The notes beneath the pieces were generated by a model. That model was not told the origin of the DNA. It saw nothing but the letters and a program-made list of their open reading frames with translations, and searched no databases. Position numbers and translations under genes: made by a program. A DNA stretch of 64,000 nucleotides from an uncultured Stenotrophomonas sp. Lineage in GTDB: Bacteria; Pseudomonadota; Gammaproteobacteria; Xanthomonadales; Xanthomonadaceae. The stretch's first letter is position 1. Every line of letters starts with the position of its first letter. Of the stretch, positions 51,972-61,066 are shown piece after piece. The stretch spans positions 372,001-436,000 of the forward strand of contig NZ_CAMFIA010000001.1 of assembly GCF_945952405.1 (NCBI RefSeq). Direction: 5' to 3'.

Positions 51972-52783
51972 GGCCGCTGCCCAGGTGGACCCGCGCGGCG
52001 GCGCTGCCGGTGTTGCTGCTGGCGCTGGCGGCCTGCGCCAGGCACGGTGACAGTGCGGCCGATGCGGGGGGCAGCGCCGAAGCGGCGGTGGCCTCGCCGG
52101 AGGGGGCGTTCCTGGCCTACGAGCACGACGTGCAGGTGCAGCTGGAAGCAGCGCAGATCGCACCTCGCATCCAGCAGGTTGCACAGGCCTGCCAGAGCGC
52201 GAAGTTCGGCGACTGTGCCGTGCTGCAGGTCGATCAGCGCAGCAGCGGCGATCAGCCCAGTGGCGAGGTCAAGGTACGCATCGCGCCGAAGGGCACCGAG
52301 CCATTGATCGCGATGGCCGGCGCAGGCGGCACGCTGCAGTCACGCAACACCCGCGCCGAGGACCTGGCGCAGCAGGTGGCCGACACCGCGCTGACCAGGG
52401 CACGGCTGGAGAAGGAGCATGCCCGGCTGCTGTCCTACCAGGACCGCAAGGACCTGAAGATCGAGGACCTGATGGCGATCACCACGCGCCTGTCGGAAAT
52501 CGAGGCTGGCGTCGAGCAGGCCAGCAAGGAGGCCGCACAACAGCGCCGGCGCATCGACACCCAGTTGCTGACGATCCACTTCGACACCACCTCCGGGCAG
52601 CGCAGCCGCAGCGAGATCGGTGAGGCGCTGAGCGAGTCGGGCAGCATCCTCAGCACCAGCATCGCGTTCCTGATCCGTGCCGCCGCGGCGTTGCTGCCGG
52701 TGGGCGTGTTGGCCGTGATCGTGGCCTGGGGCGTGCGTGCGCTGTGGCGTCGTCGCCGTCGCAGGCTGCCGCCGAACCCCTGA
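51968..52783 (+). CDS. DUF4349-type lipoprotein
   Basis: A 271-aa lipoprotein (LAAC near residue 23) with a long central coiled coil (about residues 130-195, DLMAITTRLSEIEAGVEQAS) and one C-terminal TM helix (about 232-255) followed by a run of Arg. This is the DUF4349 layout. Function unknown. GTG start overlaps the GFA gene stop. Confidence 0.8.
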   Translation: MRPLPRWTRAAALPVLLLALAACARHGDSAADAGGSAEAAVASPEGAFLAYEHDVQVQLEAAQIAPRIQQVAQACQSAKFGDCAVLQVDQRSSGDQPSGEVKVRIAPKGTEPLIAMAGAGGTLQSRNTRAEDLAQQVADTALTRARLEKEHARLLSYQDRKDLKIEDLMAITTRLSEIEAGVEQASKEAAQQRRRIDTQLLTIHFDTTSGQRSRSEIGEALSESGSILSTSIAFLIRAAAALLPVGVLAVIVAWGVRALWRRRRRRLPPNP

Positions 52784-52813
52784 TGGCAAGGCCGGTGCCG
52801 GCCCGGGCCGGCA

Positions 52814-53107
52814 TCAGCCCTCGTCGGTCTCGTACTCGACGAACACGTCCAGCTCCAGTGCCAGTTCCTGCACCGCATCGCGCACCTTCTGCGCGGTGCT
52901 TTCGTTGCCGACTTCCACTTCCAGTTCGTGAATGCCCGGGCCGATGTCATCGGACAGCCCGGCGGAGCTGGAGTCGTCGTCATCCATGTGCGGCATCAGG
53001 TCGTCGGTCTCCTCGACATGCTCGATGCCTTCCAGGCCGAGCAGCAGGTCACTGATGGCACGGGCGTCGTCTTCGGTTCCGGTGATGCGCAGTCGCAGCA
53101 GGCTCAT
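52814..53107 (-). CDS. Small acidic conserved protein
   Basis: A 97-aa protein of very acidic composition, with an Asp/Ser-rich loop (HMDDDDSSSAG) in the middle between two strand-helix halves (SLLRLRITGTEDDARAISDLL; GIHELEVEVGNESTAQKVRDAV), an ACT- or ferredoxin-like pattern. Not recognised. The coding pattern and isolation between convergent neighbours support a real gene. Confidence 0.65.
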   Translation of the reverse strand: MSLLRLRITGTEDDARAISDLLLGLEGIEHVEETDDLMPHMDDDDSSSAGLSDDIGPGIHELEVEVGNESTAQKVRDAVQELALELDVFVEYETDEG

Positions 53108-53176
53108 GTCTGGGGCACGTGGAAGGGTTCGCCTGCAGCCTAGCCAGCGCGAAGCAAAGAACGGGTGAGGGTGCGG

Positions 53177-54121
53177 TCAGTCGCGCGTGGCCGGGCGTCC
53201 GAGCAGGCTCTCCGGCAGCGCGGGAATCGGCGTGCGCTCGTCCTGCGCCTGCTCCAGCAACCAGTCGATGAACAGGCGTGCAGCATGGCTGGGCGGCTGA
53301 CCTTCGGCATGCACGACGTGATAGGCGTAGCGCGCCTTCAGCGCCGGGCCGGGCAGGCGGATCACCTCGTAGCGTTGCAGGTAGGGCTGCGCGATGTGGG
53401 TGCGTGCCAGGACCGCGCCCATGCCGTACACCGCCGCGCGCATCGCATCGGTGCTGTCGGCGAAAGTGTGCATCGGCGGCAGCGGCGACGGTGGCCGCAC
53501 GCCGGCGTGGCGGAACCAGTCACGCCAGCCCTGCGGCGACAGATCGGTCAGCAACGGCAGCTCGGCGATGCGCGCCGGATCGACCAGCGATTCGACGCCG
53601 GCCAGTGCAGGCGACGCCACCGGGAACAGGAAGTCATCCATCAGGTGCTGCGCGCGCAGGCCCGGCCATTGGCCCAGGCCATAGCGGATGCCGACTTCCG
53701 GTCCGCTGTCGTCGTAGCGGTCCAGTCCGCTGCCGGTGTGCAGTTCGATGCGGATGTGCGGGTAGGCCTGGGTGAAGCGCGGCAGGCGTGGCAGCAGCCA
53801 GCAGTACGAGAGCGAGCGCAGCGTGGTGATGCGTAGCGGCACGCTGTCTGCATCCGGGTGCAGGTGGTGGGCCACGGCGGCGACATCGGTGAAGGCTGCG
53901 CTGGCCGCATCGGCCAGCTGCCGGCCCTCGGCGGTCAGGCGCACGCCGCGCGCATGGCGCAGGAACAGCCGGGTCTCCAGCACGTCCTCCAGGCGGCGCA
54001 CGTGATGGCTGACCGCGCTGGCGGTCAGGTGCAGTTCCTGCGCGGCCTGGGCGAAGTTCTGGTGGCGCGCGGCCACCGCGAACACGGCCAGCGCAGGGAG
54101 CAGGGAGGGGCGTAGCTGCAT
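53177..54121 (-). CDS. LysR-family regulator (GcvA-like)
   Basis: A 314-aa regulator: HTH in residues 8-67 (LPALAVFAVAARHQNFAQAA, LHLTASAVSHHVRRLE), effector domain after. It is divergent from an EamA transporter with 115 bp between; the usual LysR arrangement implies it controls that gene. A small palindrome, CAAAccataTTTG (54131-54143), lies in the spacer and could be part of the operator. ATG 54121 (MQLRPSLL) fits the family start. Confidence 0.88.
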   Translation of the reverse strand: MQLRPSLLPALAVFAVAARHQNFAQAAQELHLTASAVSHHVRRLEDVLETRLFLRHARGVRLTAEGRQLADAASAAFTDVAAVAHHLHPDADSVPLRITTLRSLSYCWLLPRLPRFTQAYPHIRIELHTGSGLDRYDDSGPEVGIRYGLGQWPGLRAQHLMDDFLFPVASPALAGVESLVDPARIAELPLLTDLSPQGWRDWFRHAGVRPPSPLPPMHTFADSTDAMRAAVYGMGAVLARTHIAQPYLQRYEVIRLPGPALKARYAYHVVHAEGQPPSHAARLFIDWLLEQAQDERTPIPALPESLLGRPATRD

Positions 54122-54236
54122 GTCCAGCCTCAAACCATATTTGTGGCTGGCCGTGATACTACGCGCTTGTGCGGCGGGCGTCCTGGCCTGATCCTTTCTG
54201 CCTTGGCGAGGATTCGATGATGGACGGAGGCAGGGC

Positions 54237-55109
54237 ATGAATGCGGTCCCACAGGTGGCCGAGCGCGACTGGCGCACGCCGCTGGAACTGACCCTGCTGG
54301 GCGCCATCTGGGGTTGCTCGTTCCTGTTCATGCGGGTGGCGGTGCCGTCGTTCGGCCCCTTCGCGCTGGTCGAGGTGCGGCTGCTGCTGGGCGCACTGGT
54401 GCTGCTGCCGTTCCTGTGGCGCGCGCGGGCGCAGTTCCCGCCGCGGCGCTGGCTCTGGCTGGCGCCGATCGGCCTGATCAACTCGGCGCTGCCGTTCGTG
54501 CTGTTCGCCTATGCGGCCGAGCAGGCGCCGGCCGCGATCGGTGCCATCTGCAATGCGATGACCGTGCTGTTCGCCGCGCTGATCGCCTTCCTGTTCTTCG
54601 GCGAGAAGATCGGCATGCGCCGTGCCGGTGCATTGCTGGTCGGCTTCGCCGGCGTGGTGGTGCTGGCCACGGCCAAGGTCTCGGGCCTGAGCATCGGCAC
54701 CGCGGTGCTGGCCGGTGCGGCCGCTTCGCTGCTGTACGGGCTGGGCGTGAACCTGGTGAAGCGGCATATGACCGGCCTGCCATCGGCTGCCGCGGCTGCG
54801 GCGACGCTGTCCTGCGCTTCGCTGTGGATGCTGCCGATGGCGGTCAGCCACTGGCCGCAGGCGGCGATTCCGGCCAAGGCCTGGGGCGCGGCGATTGCCC
54901 TGGGTGTGGCCTGTACCGGCCTGGCGTTCCTGATGTTCTACCGCCTGATCGGGCGTATCGGCCCGTCGCGTGCATCCACGGTGACCTACCTGATCCCGTT
55001 GTTCGGTGCGGCCTTCGCGTGGTTGTTCCTGGGCGAACCGGTGACGCTGCAGATGCTGATTGCCGGCGCATTGATCCTGGGCAGCGTGGCGGTGAGCCAG
55101 AAGGGTTGA
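54237..55109 (+). CDS. EamA-family transporter divergent from LysR gene
   Basis: A 290-aa ten-TM DMT-superfamily transporter (two EamA repeats): GAIWGCSFLFMRVAV at the start, GRIGPSRASTVTYLIPLFGAAFAWLFLGE in the second repeat. Likely a metabolite exporter under the LysR protein. It is followed by the repeat-rich region 55110-55616. Confidence 0.9.
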   Translation: MNAVPQVAERDWRTPLELTLLGAIWGCSFLFMRVAVPSFGPFALVEVRLLLGALVLLPFLWRARAQFPPRRWLWLAPIGLINSALPFVLFAYAAEQAPAAIGAICNAMTVLFAALIAFLFFGEKIGMRRAGALLVGFAGVVVLATAKVSGLSIGTAVLAGAAASLLYGLGVNLVKRHMTGLPSAAAAAATLSCASLWMLPMAVSHWPQAAIPAKAWGAAIALGVACTGLAFLMFYRLIGRIGPSRASTVTYLIPLFGAAFAWLFLGEPVTLQMLIAGALILGSVAVSQKG

Positions 55110-55125
55110 GCGCGCCGAAGCGCTG

Positions 55126-55149
55126 GTAGTGCCGGGCGCTGCCCGGCAG
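55126..55149 (+). repeat. SMAG palindrome
   Basis: GTAG (55126-55129), TGCCGGGC, GC, GCCCGGCA. First element of the repeat region after the EamA gene. Confidence 0.82.
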
Positions 55150-55159
55150 GTCTTTTCCA

Positions 55160-55573
55160 CGCCTGCGGAGAGGTGTCGCTTTCTTTGCTTGTGCAAAGAA
55201 GGCAACCAGAGAAACGCGCCGCCAGGTCGCGAGCCGCCGTGCTTCGCATGTCGGTCCCCTGCGCTTCTCGGTGAATCAGGGGACGGTGCACAGAAGTCAG
55301 CCGACTAGCAGTCGGCTCTACAGGACATCGGCACCTCTTCGCCCCTGATTCCCCTGCGATGCTCGGCTCGCTCAAGGCGGACCCAGATCAAAGGCCACAG
55401 CTGCACCCAGTAGATCCACGCCATGCGTGGATGCCTTTGCGGTTGATCTTGACCTTCCAGTCCGCCTTGAGCGAGCCGAGGAGCACAGGGCACCGATGCG
55501 CAGCATCGGCTCGCGGCTGGCGGAACGTTTCTTTTGGTTACTTTTCTTTGCGTACAAAGAAAAGTAACGCCCA
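55160..55573. repeat. Composite inverted-repeat region (nested palindromes)
   Basis: The 507-bp gap 55110-55616 has no gene. Its two ends are diverged inverted copies of one sequence: left 55165-55271 then 55362-55382, right 55460-55570. Innermost arms (55362-55382, 55460-55480) are perfect over 21 bp; outer ends share TTTCTTTG/CAAAGAAA hairpins. The left copy is interrupted by about 90 bp (55272-55361) bounded by CTCGG on both sides and containing GAATCAGGGG (55273-55282) and CCCCTGATTC (55342-55351). SMAGs lie at 55297-55321 (minus) and 55410-55433 (plus, in the centre). Confidence 0.75.
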
Positions 55574-55616
55574 TGAAGGGTGAAGCGCCTTCAGCACGCG
55601 TAACGTGCGGAAACCA

Positions 55617-56516
55617 TCACCGCACCGGCACCGGAATATTGCACAGGTCGATATGACCCGCCGGGCGCTTGTAGAAATCATCCACGCGATTGCGGCGCGC
55701 CTCCACCGTCTCGGCAAAGGTCTTCGAATCGGTGCGCAGCACCTGGATCGGCGTGCGTTCGGCGGCGGGCACGTCGCTGGCCCGGCGGATCGACACGATC
55801 GGGGTGCGCAGCTTCGGGTCGGTGTAGAAGCCCATCGGCGCCGGGCCGCGCGGGATCGCACTGAGCAGTTCCATGCCCTTCAACACGCGACCGACCAGGG
55901 TGATGTTGCGGTCCAGCTGGCGCGGCGACTGACCGGTCACCACGTACAGCTCGGCGCCGATGCTGCTGTCTTCCTCGTTGCTGCGACCGGCACCGAGCAT
56001 GCCGTAGCAATGCGCCAGCCAGGCCTTGCCGGCCTGCGGGTCCTGGCCGACCGGGAAACCGTCGACGAATCCGGTCTGCGCCGCCCAGCCATCGCGGTCC
56101 GGCAGCACGCTCACCTTCAGTCCGGTGCTGGCGCGTTCGAACTCGGCCGGCAGCTTGCGCTCGGCGCTGCCGAACGGTTTGGCTTTGGCCGCGTCATCGG
56201 CGTCGGCATCGCCGAACTGCACCACGAAATTGTCCTGCGAGCGGTAGATGCTGGTGCCGTCCCAGAAGTGTTCGTGGGCGAAGGTGCGGATGTTGGCGAC
56301 ATGGCGCGGGGCAAACTGCGGCGCCAGCTCGATGATCACCCGGCCGGCCGGCAGGTCCATGTACAGCAGGTTGGCCGGGTCCGGGGTGCGCCAGTCGCTG
56401 CTCGGCGCAGCGTCGAGGATCTGCTGCGGGTTGCGGTAGGGCGAGGCTGCGCTGGCCAGCGCGGGCAGCAGGCAGGCCAGGGCGAGGGTGGTCAGGGCAA
56501 GGCGGCGGTGCGGCAT
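55617..56516 (-). CDS. Periplasmic cyclophilin-type peptidyl-prolyl isomerase
   Basis: A 299-aa exported protein (signal about residues 1-24, ASAA). The cyclophilin core includes [24 protein letters not shown] at the start and the active-site stretch [14 protein letters not shown], then [19 protein letters not shown]. It helps fold envelope proteins by proline isomerisation. The insert-rich middle is typical of the xanthomonad form. ATG 56516 is chosen for the signal peptide; the longer frame is noise. Confidence 0.9.
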   Translation of the reverse strand: MPHRRLALTTLALACLLPALASAASPYRNPQQILDAAPSSDWRTPDPANLLYMDLPAGRVIIELAPQFAPRHVANIRTFAHEHFWDGTSIYRSQDNFVVQFGDADADDAAKAKPFGSAERKLPAEFERASTGLKVSVLPDRDGWAAQTGFVDGFPVGQDPQAGKAWLAHCYGMLGAGRSNEEDSSIGAELYVVTGQSPRQLDRNITLVGRVLKGMELLSAIPRGPAPMGFYTDPKLRTPIVSIRRASDVPAAERTPIQVLRTDSKTFAETVEARRNRVDDFYKRPAGHIDLCNIPVPVR

Positions 56517-56639
56517 GGGATCCCCGGAACATGAACAAGGCTTCGATTCTGCGCGAGTCTTCGCTGCAGCGCCAATCCGGACGGTTGGCGAAGGCCATGG
56601 GCGTGGGGCAGGATGGGGCCCTTTGCTGGGAAGCATGAA

Positions 56640-58124
56640 ATGCCGACGCTGGATTCCCGGATGGCCGAAGCCACGCTGCGATCGATGATCGACAAGCATC
56701 TCACCGGTCGTCTTCATCCTGGTGAGAACGGTGTGCGCTGGATGCATGCGCAGGGCATCGCTGTCCTTGTCGACCTCGATGCCTACAAGCGCAGCTGGCA
56801 GGCGCCTGCGCAGAATGAGCTGCTGGACTGCCTGGGCGGCAGTGGGCAATTGCCGGAGGCTGTGCAGAGGGCGGCGTTGTTCTTTGCCGGTGCAGACGGA
56901 AATGGTCATAACCGCGAATGGGCCCTTGAGCGGATGCCGGCCTTGCCAGGCTATCTGACGCTGGTCAGTGCCTTGCTTCGCTGCAATGACTGGGTCGCAC
57001 GGGTGCGCCTTGTGGCCCAGCGTGTGGCGGAATCATTGCTGCCACGCTGCAGCAGCGCAGAGGTGCTGGCCGCCTGGCCATTGGTAGTGCGACTGGGCAA
57101 TGCGAAGCGTGTCGATGCGCAGTGGCTCAGGGACACGTTCTGCGGATGGCTGTCAGCACCTGCACAGCAGGGGATTCTGGATGCCATGCTGGACCATGAT
57201 GACGCGCGCCTGCGCCTGGGTGCATATGAAGTCGCGTTGGCGACCCACCCCGATCGCGTGGAGATCCGCGCGCGTGCGTTGCGGGACAGCGATCCACGCA
57301 TCGCGCGCATCGGCTTCCAGTCTCTTGTGGAACGAGGCGATGACGCCGATGTGGAGGCACAGTGCAGGTTGGCACTGACCGCATGCTCCGGGCGGGTGCG
57401 TACGATGGCCCTGCGCGCGCTGGTGGCACGGGAGCCGGGCGATGTCGGCGCATTGATAGAGAATGCCGCCTTCGACCGCGCACGCGCCGTTCGTCGCCTG
57501 GCCGCCTATCTGCTGCGGCAGCGCCAGGCCACGCCAGCCATTGAACTGTGGCGCACGGCGTTGGCGCAACGCGCGCCGGGTCGGTGGCGCCAGGCACTTG
57601 AAGCGCTCGCAGACCACGCCGAAGCGGAAGACGTGGCGGGCCTGCGGACATTGCATGCCGAGGTGAGCGCGCGGCATCAGCGCAACTGCGTGCGCGGCTG
57701 GATGCGTGGCGAGGGCGGCGCGAGTCTGGCGCTGCTGCGTGTGGCGCTGGAATCGCAGGGGCACGCGTTGGACCGGCTGCTCGCAACCGCGCGGCCGCAT
57801 TGGGCCGGCGAGCTGGATGCCGAGCGTTTGATGTCGTTCTGCCACGACGGCCCGTCGCCGGTGGCGCAGGCCGGTTTGCTCAGGCTGCTGCCGGTACTGC
57901 CGCGCTGGCAGCACCTGGAGCTGCTGCTCGCTGCGGTACCGCAGGGGGCGGATGAGCGGGCCTGGCTGCAGCGTCTGGCTGACAACTGGCTCCAGGCCAG
58001 CCTGGGTTACGTGCCCCTGTTCACCTCGCGGCGGCAGTCGCTGCTGGACACGCTTGAGCAAGGCCGGCATCACTTGCCGCTCCCGGCGGCGACCCAGGTA
58101 CTCGCCCTCCTGCGCAAGACCTGA
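56640..58124 (+). CDS. Hypothetical HEAT-like repeat protein
   Basis: A 494-aa protein made of repeated helix pairs of about 30 residues (for example ALRDSDPRIARIGFQSLVE, then RVRTMALRALVAREPGD), an Ala/Leu/Arg-rich HEAT-like solenoid; no signal or TM. It probably serves as a binding scaffold. GC is slightly lower and codon use looser than in neighbours. ATG 56640 follows GGGAAG with good spacing. Not recognised beyond the fold. Confidence 0.7.
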   Translation: MPTLDSRMAEATLRSMIDKHLTGRLHPGENGVRWMHAQGIAVLVDLDAYKRSWQAPAQNELLDCLGGSGQLPEAVQRAALFFAGADGNGHNREWALERMPALPGYLTLVSALLRCNDWVARVRLVAQRVAESLLPRCSSAEVLAAWPLVVRLGNAKRVDAQWLRDTFCGWLSAPAQQGILDAMLDHDDARLRLGAYEVALATHPDRVEIRARALRDSDPRIARIGFQSLVERGDDADVEAQCRLALTACSGRVRTMALRALVAREPGDVGALIENAAFDRARAVRRLAAYLLRQRQATPAIELWRTALAQRAPGRWRQALEALADHAEAEDVAGLRTLHAEVSARHQRNCVRGWMRGEGGASLALLRVALESQGHALDRLLATARPHWAGELDAERLMSFCHDGPSPVAQAGLLRLLPVLPRWQHLELLLAAVPQGADERAWLQRLADNWLQASLGYVPLFTSRRQSLLDTLEQGRHHLPLPAATQVLALLRKT

Positions 58125-58172
58125 ACAGGCGACCCCGACCGTCACGATGACTAACGACACATTCGCTATACC

Positions 58173-58205
58173 GAAGTTCGCACTACTGTGGACTTCAACG
58201 TAGTG
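58173..58205. promoter_or_regulatory. Candidate PadR operator
   Basis: Two overlapping dyads: CACTAC (58181-58186) with GTAGTG (58200-58205), and GAAGT (58173-58177) with ACTTC (58192-58196). They precede the padR start by 12 bp, in an A+T-richer promoter patch (CGCTATACC at 58164-58172). Local autoregulation is the usual PadR pattern. Confidence 0.45.
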
Positions 58206-58216
58206 GAGGGCTGGTC

Positions 58217-58582
58217 ATGTCCGAGGACGACGTCCACCTGAAGAAGTTCCAGAAGGAGCTGAGCGCCGGAACCGTGTCGCTGGCCCTGCTGGCGGTGCTG
58301 GCCCGGGCCGGAGAGCCGCTGTACGGCTACCTGATCGCCAAGGAGCTGGAGCGCGTGGGCGAGGGCGTGCTGAGCGGCAAGCAGAGCGCGCTGTACCCGG
58401 TACTGCGCAACCTGGAGGGCGCGGGGCTGCTGGAAAGCCACGTGGAGCCGTCCAGCAGTGGGCCGCCTCGGCGCTACTACCGCATCAATGAACGCGGCCG
58501 CGAGGTGCTGGCGCAATGGCGCCAGGCCTGGCAGGCCACCCGCGATTCCGTCGATTCCGTGTTGGAGGGGGTACCGCAATGA
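58217..58582 (+). CDS. PadR-family transcriptional regulator
   Basis: A 121-aa PadR protein: winged helix with LALLAVLARAGEPLYGYLIAKELE and SALYPVLRNLEGAGLLES, short C-terminal helix. Its TGA overlaps the ATG of the membrane protein gene (ATGA), so the two are coupled. The pair PadR plus sensor-domain membrane protein is a common stress-type unit. Confidence 0.92.
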   Translation: MSEDDVHLKKFQKELSAGTVSLALLAVLARAGEPLYGYLIAKELERVGEGVLSGKQSALYPVLRNLEGAGLLESHVEPSSSGPPRRYYRINERGREVLAQWRQAWQATRDSVDSVLEGVPQ

Positions 58583-59568
58583 ACGACCCGAGCCTGGCAG
58601 GCCGTGCCCTGCCGACCACCATTCCGCAGTACCTGGCGCAGCTGCGCGCGGCGCTGGACGGTGCCGACCCGGCGATGGTGCAGGACGCGCTGTACGACGC
58701 CGAGGAATACCTGCGCTCGGAGCTGGCGGCGCAGCCGGGCCGCAGCGAAGCCGAGGTGATTGCCGACGTCGCCGGCAGCTACGGCGCCCCGGACGAGGTG
58801 GCCGAGATCTACCGCGAAACCGAAGTGACGGTGAACCGCGCGCTGCGCACGCCGCGCGCGGATACCGCGCCGGTGCTGCGTGCGGCGGCGGAAGCCAGCG
58901 GTGTCGAACCGGCCGCACCGCCGCCGGCACCGGTACCGCGTTCGCTGCTGGCGCGCTTCTTCGGCGTGGTGGCCGATCCGCATACCTACGGCGCGTTGTT
59001 CTACATGCTGCTGTCGCTGGCCACCGGTGTGTTCTTCTTCAGCTGGGTGGTGACCGGCCTGTCGCTGTCGCTGGGTTTGCTGATCGTGATCATCGGCATT
59101 CCGCTGACCGTGCTGTTCTTCGGCTCGGTGCGCGGGCTGGCGTTGCTGGAAGGGCGGCTGGTGGAAGCGCTGCTGGGCGAGCGCATGCCGCGCCGGCCCC
59201 GCTACACCGATCGCAACCGTACCTGGCTGCAGCGGATCGGCGACATGTTCACCGATGGCCGCACCTGGCTGACCCTGCTGTACTTCGTGTTGATGCTGCC
59301 GCTGGGCATCGTCTATTTCACGATCGCGGTGACCCTGCTGTCGCTGTCGCTGGGGTTGATCTGGGCACCGGTGGCGGCGATCTTCAGTGGCGACATTCCG
59401 GGCGTCTATGTCGACGGCGTGAACGTGTTGCCGATGGCGGCCTCGCCGCTGGTGGCGATCGCGGTGGCCGCGCTGGGAGCGCTGCTGCTGATCCTGACCC
59501 TGCACCTGGCACGCGGCATCGGCAAGCTGCATGGACTGATCGCCAAGAACCTGCTGGTGCGGTTGTAA
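58579..59568 (+). CDS. Membrane protein with DUF1700-like N-terminus and sensor domain
   Basis: A 329-aa protein. Residues 1-85 resemble the cytosolic helical part of DUF1700/HAAS proteins that accompany PadR regulators (YLAQLRAAL, YDAEEYLRSEL). Then four long TM segments in two pairs (about 150-195 and 235-320) typical of the 'putative sensor' domain. It probably works in the same response as the PadR protein. Confidence 0.82.
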   Translation: MNDPSLAGRALPTTIPQYLAQLRAALDGADPAMVQDALYDAEEYLRSELAAQPGRSEAEVIADVAGSYGAPDEVAEIYRETEVTVNRALRTPRADTAPVLRAAAEASGVEPAAPPPAPVPRSLLARFFGVVADPHTYGALFYMLLSLATGVFFFSWVVTGLSLSLGLLIVIIGIPLTVLFFGSVRGLALLEGRLVEALLGERMPRRPRYTDRNRTWLQRIGDMFTDGRTWLTLLYFVLMLPLGIVYFTIAVTLLSLSLGLIWAPVAAIFSGDIPGVYVDGVNVLPMAASPLVAIAVAALGALLLILTLHLARGIGKLHGLIAKNLLVRL

Positions 59569-59575
59569 GCGGGAA

Positions 59576-59668
59576 GGGGTCGGATCCCTGTTCGCAGAAC
59601 AGGGCTCTGACCCAGGATCCGCTCGTGCTGGGGTCAGAGCCCTTTCCGCGGGAAAGGGATCCGACCCC
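59576..59668. repeat. Two family-B inverted repeats (copies 5 and 6)
   Basis: Copy 5: arms 59576-59593 and 59597-59613, loop GCA, inner stem TGTTC/GAACA. Copy 6: arms 59630-59647 and 59651-59668, loop GCG, inner TTTCC/GGAAA. The two copies are also mutually inverted. They occupy the whole gap between the convergent sensor-protein and phaZ genes. Confidence 0.82.
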
Positions 59669-59677
59669 GGCAAGGCG

Positions 59678-60985
59678 TTACCCCGCCTTGCGCCGCAGCG
59701 GAGTGACGTTGCTCTTCTTCTTCGTGGCCTTCGCCGCCGGTGCTTCGGCATGCGCGGCGAAGAAATCGCGCACCTTCGGGTACACCACTTCGCGCCAGCG
59801 GCGGCCGCTGAAGATGCCGTAGTGACCGGCACCCTCCACGATGAAATGCTCGCGGCGGTCGGCGCCGATGCCGGTGCACAGCGCCTGCGCCGCTTCGGTC
59901 TGGCCGAGGCCGGCGATGTCGTCCAGCTCGCCTTCGATGCTCAGCAGTGCGGTATCGCGGATCGCCGACGGGTCGACCTTCTCGCCATTGACCCACCACT
60001 CGCCACGCGGCAGCAGGAAGTCCTGGAACACCACGCGGATCGTATCCAGGTAGTACCTGGCCGGCATGTCCAGCACCGCGTTGTACTCATCGTAGAAACG
60101 GCGGTGCGCGTCAGCGTCTTCCAGGTCGCCCTTGACCAGGTCGGTGTAGAAATCCCAGTGCGAGCTGAAGTGGCGGCTCGGGTTCATCGACAGGAACCCG
60201 GCGTGCTGCAGGAAGCCCGGGTACACGCGGCGACCGGCGCCGGGATAGCTGGCCGGCACCGTGTGGATGACGTTGTTCTCGAACCACGACAGCGGGTTCT
60301 GCGTGGCCAGGTTGTTCACTGCGGTGGGGCTGCAGCGTGCATCGATCGGTCCACCCATCATCACCAGCGTGCGCGGCGTGGGCTCGCCACGGCTGGCCAT
60401 CAGCGAAACCGCCGCCAGCACCGGTACGGTCGGCTGGCAGACGCTGACCACGTGCAGGCGCTCCACGCCGAGATGGCGGATGAACTCCTGGATGTAGGCG
60501 ATGTAGTCGTCCAGGCCGAACTCGCCTTCGCTGGCCGGCACCATGCGCGCATCGACCCAGTCGGTGACGTACACGCGGTGGTCGCGCAGCAGGGTGCGCA
60601 CGGTGTCGCGCAGCAGCGTGGCGTGGTGGCCGGACAGCGGTGCCACCACCAGCACGAACGGCTGGTTGAGCATGGTGTGCAGCTGGTCGGCTTCATTGCT
60701 GTGGCGCTTGAAGCGCAGCAGCTTGCAGAACGGCTTGTTCACTTCTTCGTGCACGACGATCGGCACGCGTTCGCCATCGACGTCGATTTCGCTGATGCCC
60801 CACTCGGGCTTCTCGTAATCCTTGCCGATGCGATGGAACAGCTCGTTGACCGCCGCCAGGCGATCGGCACCCGGCATCTGCGACCACCAGTGGCCCGGGT
60901 TGGCGAAGAACTTGGCGTTGGCCTGGGCCTGATGCACCCAGGGGGCGAGCAGGTTGCGGGTCAGTTCGTGCAGTTGATAGAGCAT
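59678..60985 (-). CDS. phaZ: Intracellular poly(3-hydroxybutyrate) depolymerase
   Basis: A 435-aa protein of the PHB_depo_C/COG4553 type: N-terminal YQLHELTRNLLAPWVHQA, nucleophile Cys in VVSVCQPTVPVLAA, DWVDAR and the C-terminal His in EGAGHYGIFSGRRWR. It breaks down stored PHB (or short PHA) in the cytoplasm. No pha synthase genes are in the window. A Lys-rich tail (AKATKKKSNVTPLRRK) ends the protein. Confidence 0.92.
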   Translation of the reverse strand: MLYQLHELTRNLLAPWVHQAQANAKFFANPGHWWSQMPGADRLAAVNELFHRIGKDYEKPEWGISEIDVDGERVPIVVHEEVNKPFCKLLRFKRHSNEADQLHTMLNQPFVLVVAPLSGHHATLLRDTVRTLLRDHRVYVTDWVDARMVPASEGEFGLDDYIAYIQEFIRHLGVERLHVVSVCQPTVPVLAAVSLMASRGEPTPRTLVMMGGPIDARCSPTAVNNLATQNPLSWFENNVIHTVPASYPGAGRRVYPGFLQHAGFLSMNPSRHFSSHWDFYTDLVKGDLEDADAHRRFYDEYNAVLDMPARYYLDTIRVVFQDFLLPRGEWWVNGEKVDPSAIRDTALLSIEGELDDIAGLGQTEAAQALCTGIGADRREHFIVEGAGHYGIFSGRRWREVVYPKVRDFFAAHAEAPAAKATKKKSNVTPLRRKAG

Positions 60986-61066
60986 GACGACCGAATATGT
61001 ATGGTCATATGTTGCCGCGCAGCATATCCCATCCGGGTGTCCCGCAGGTTAAGTTGGCTGAAAATA

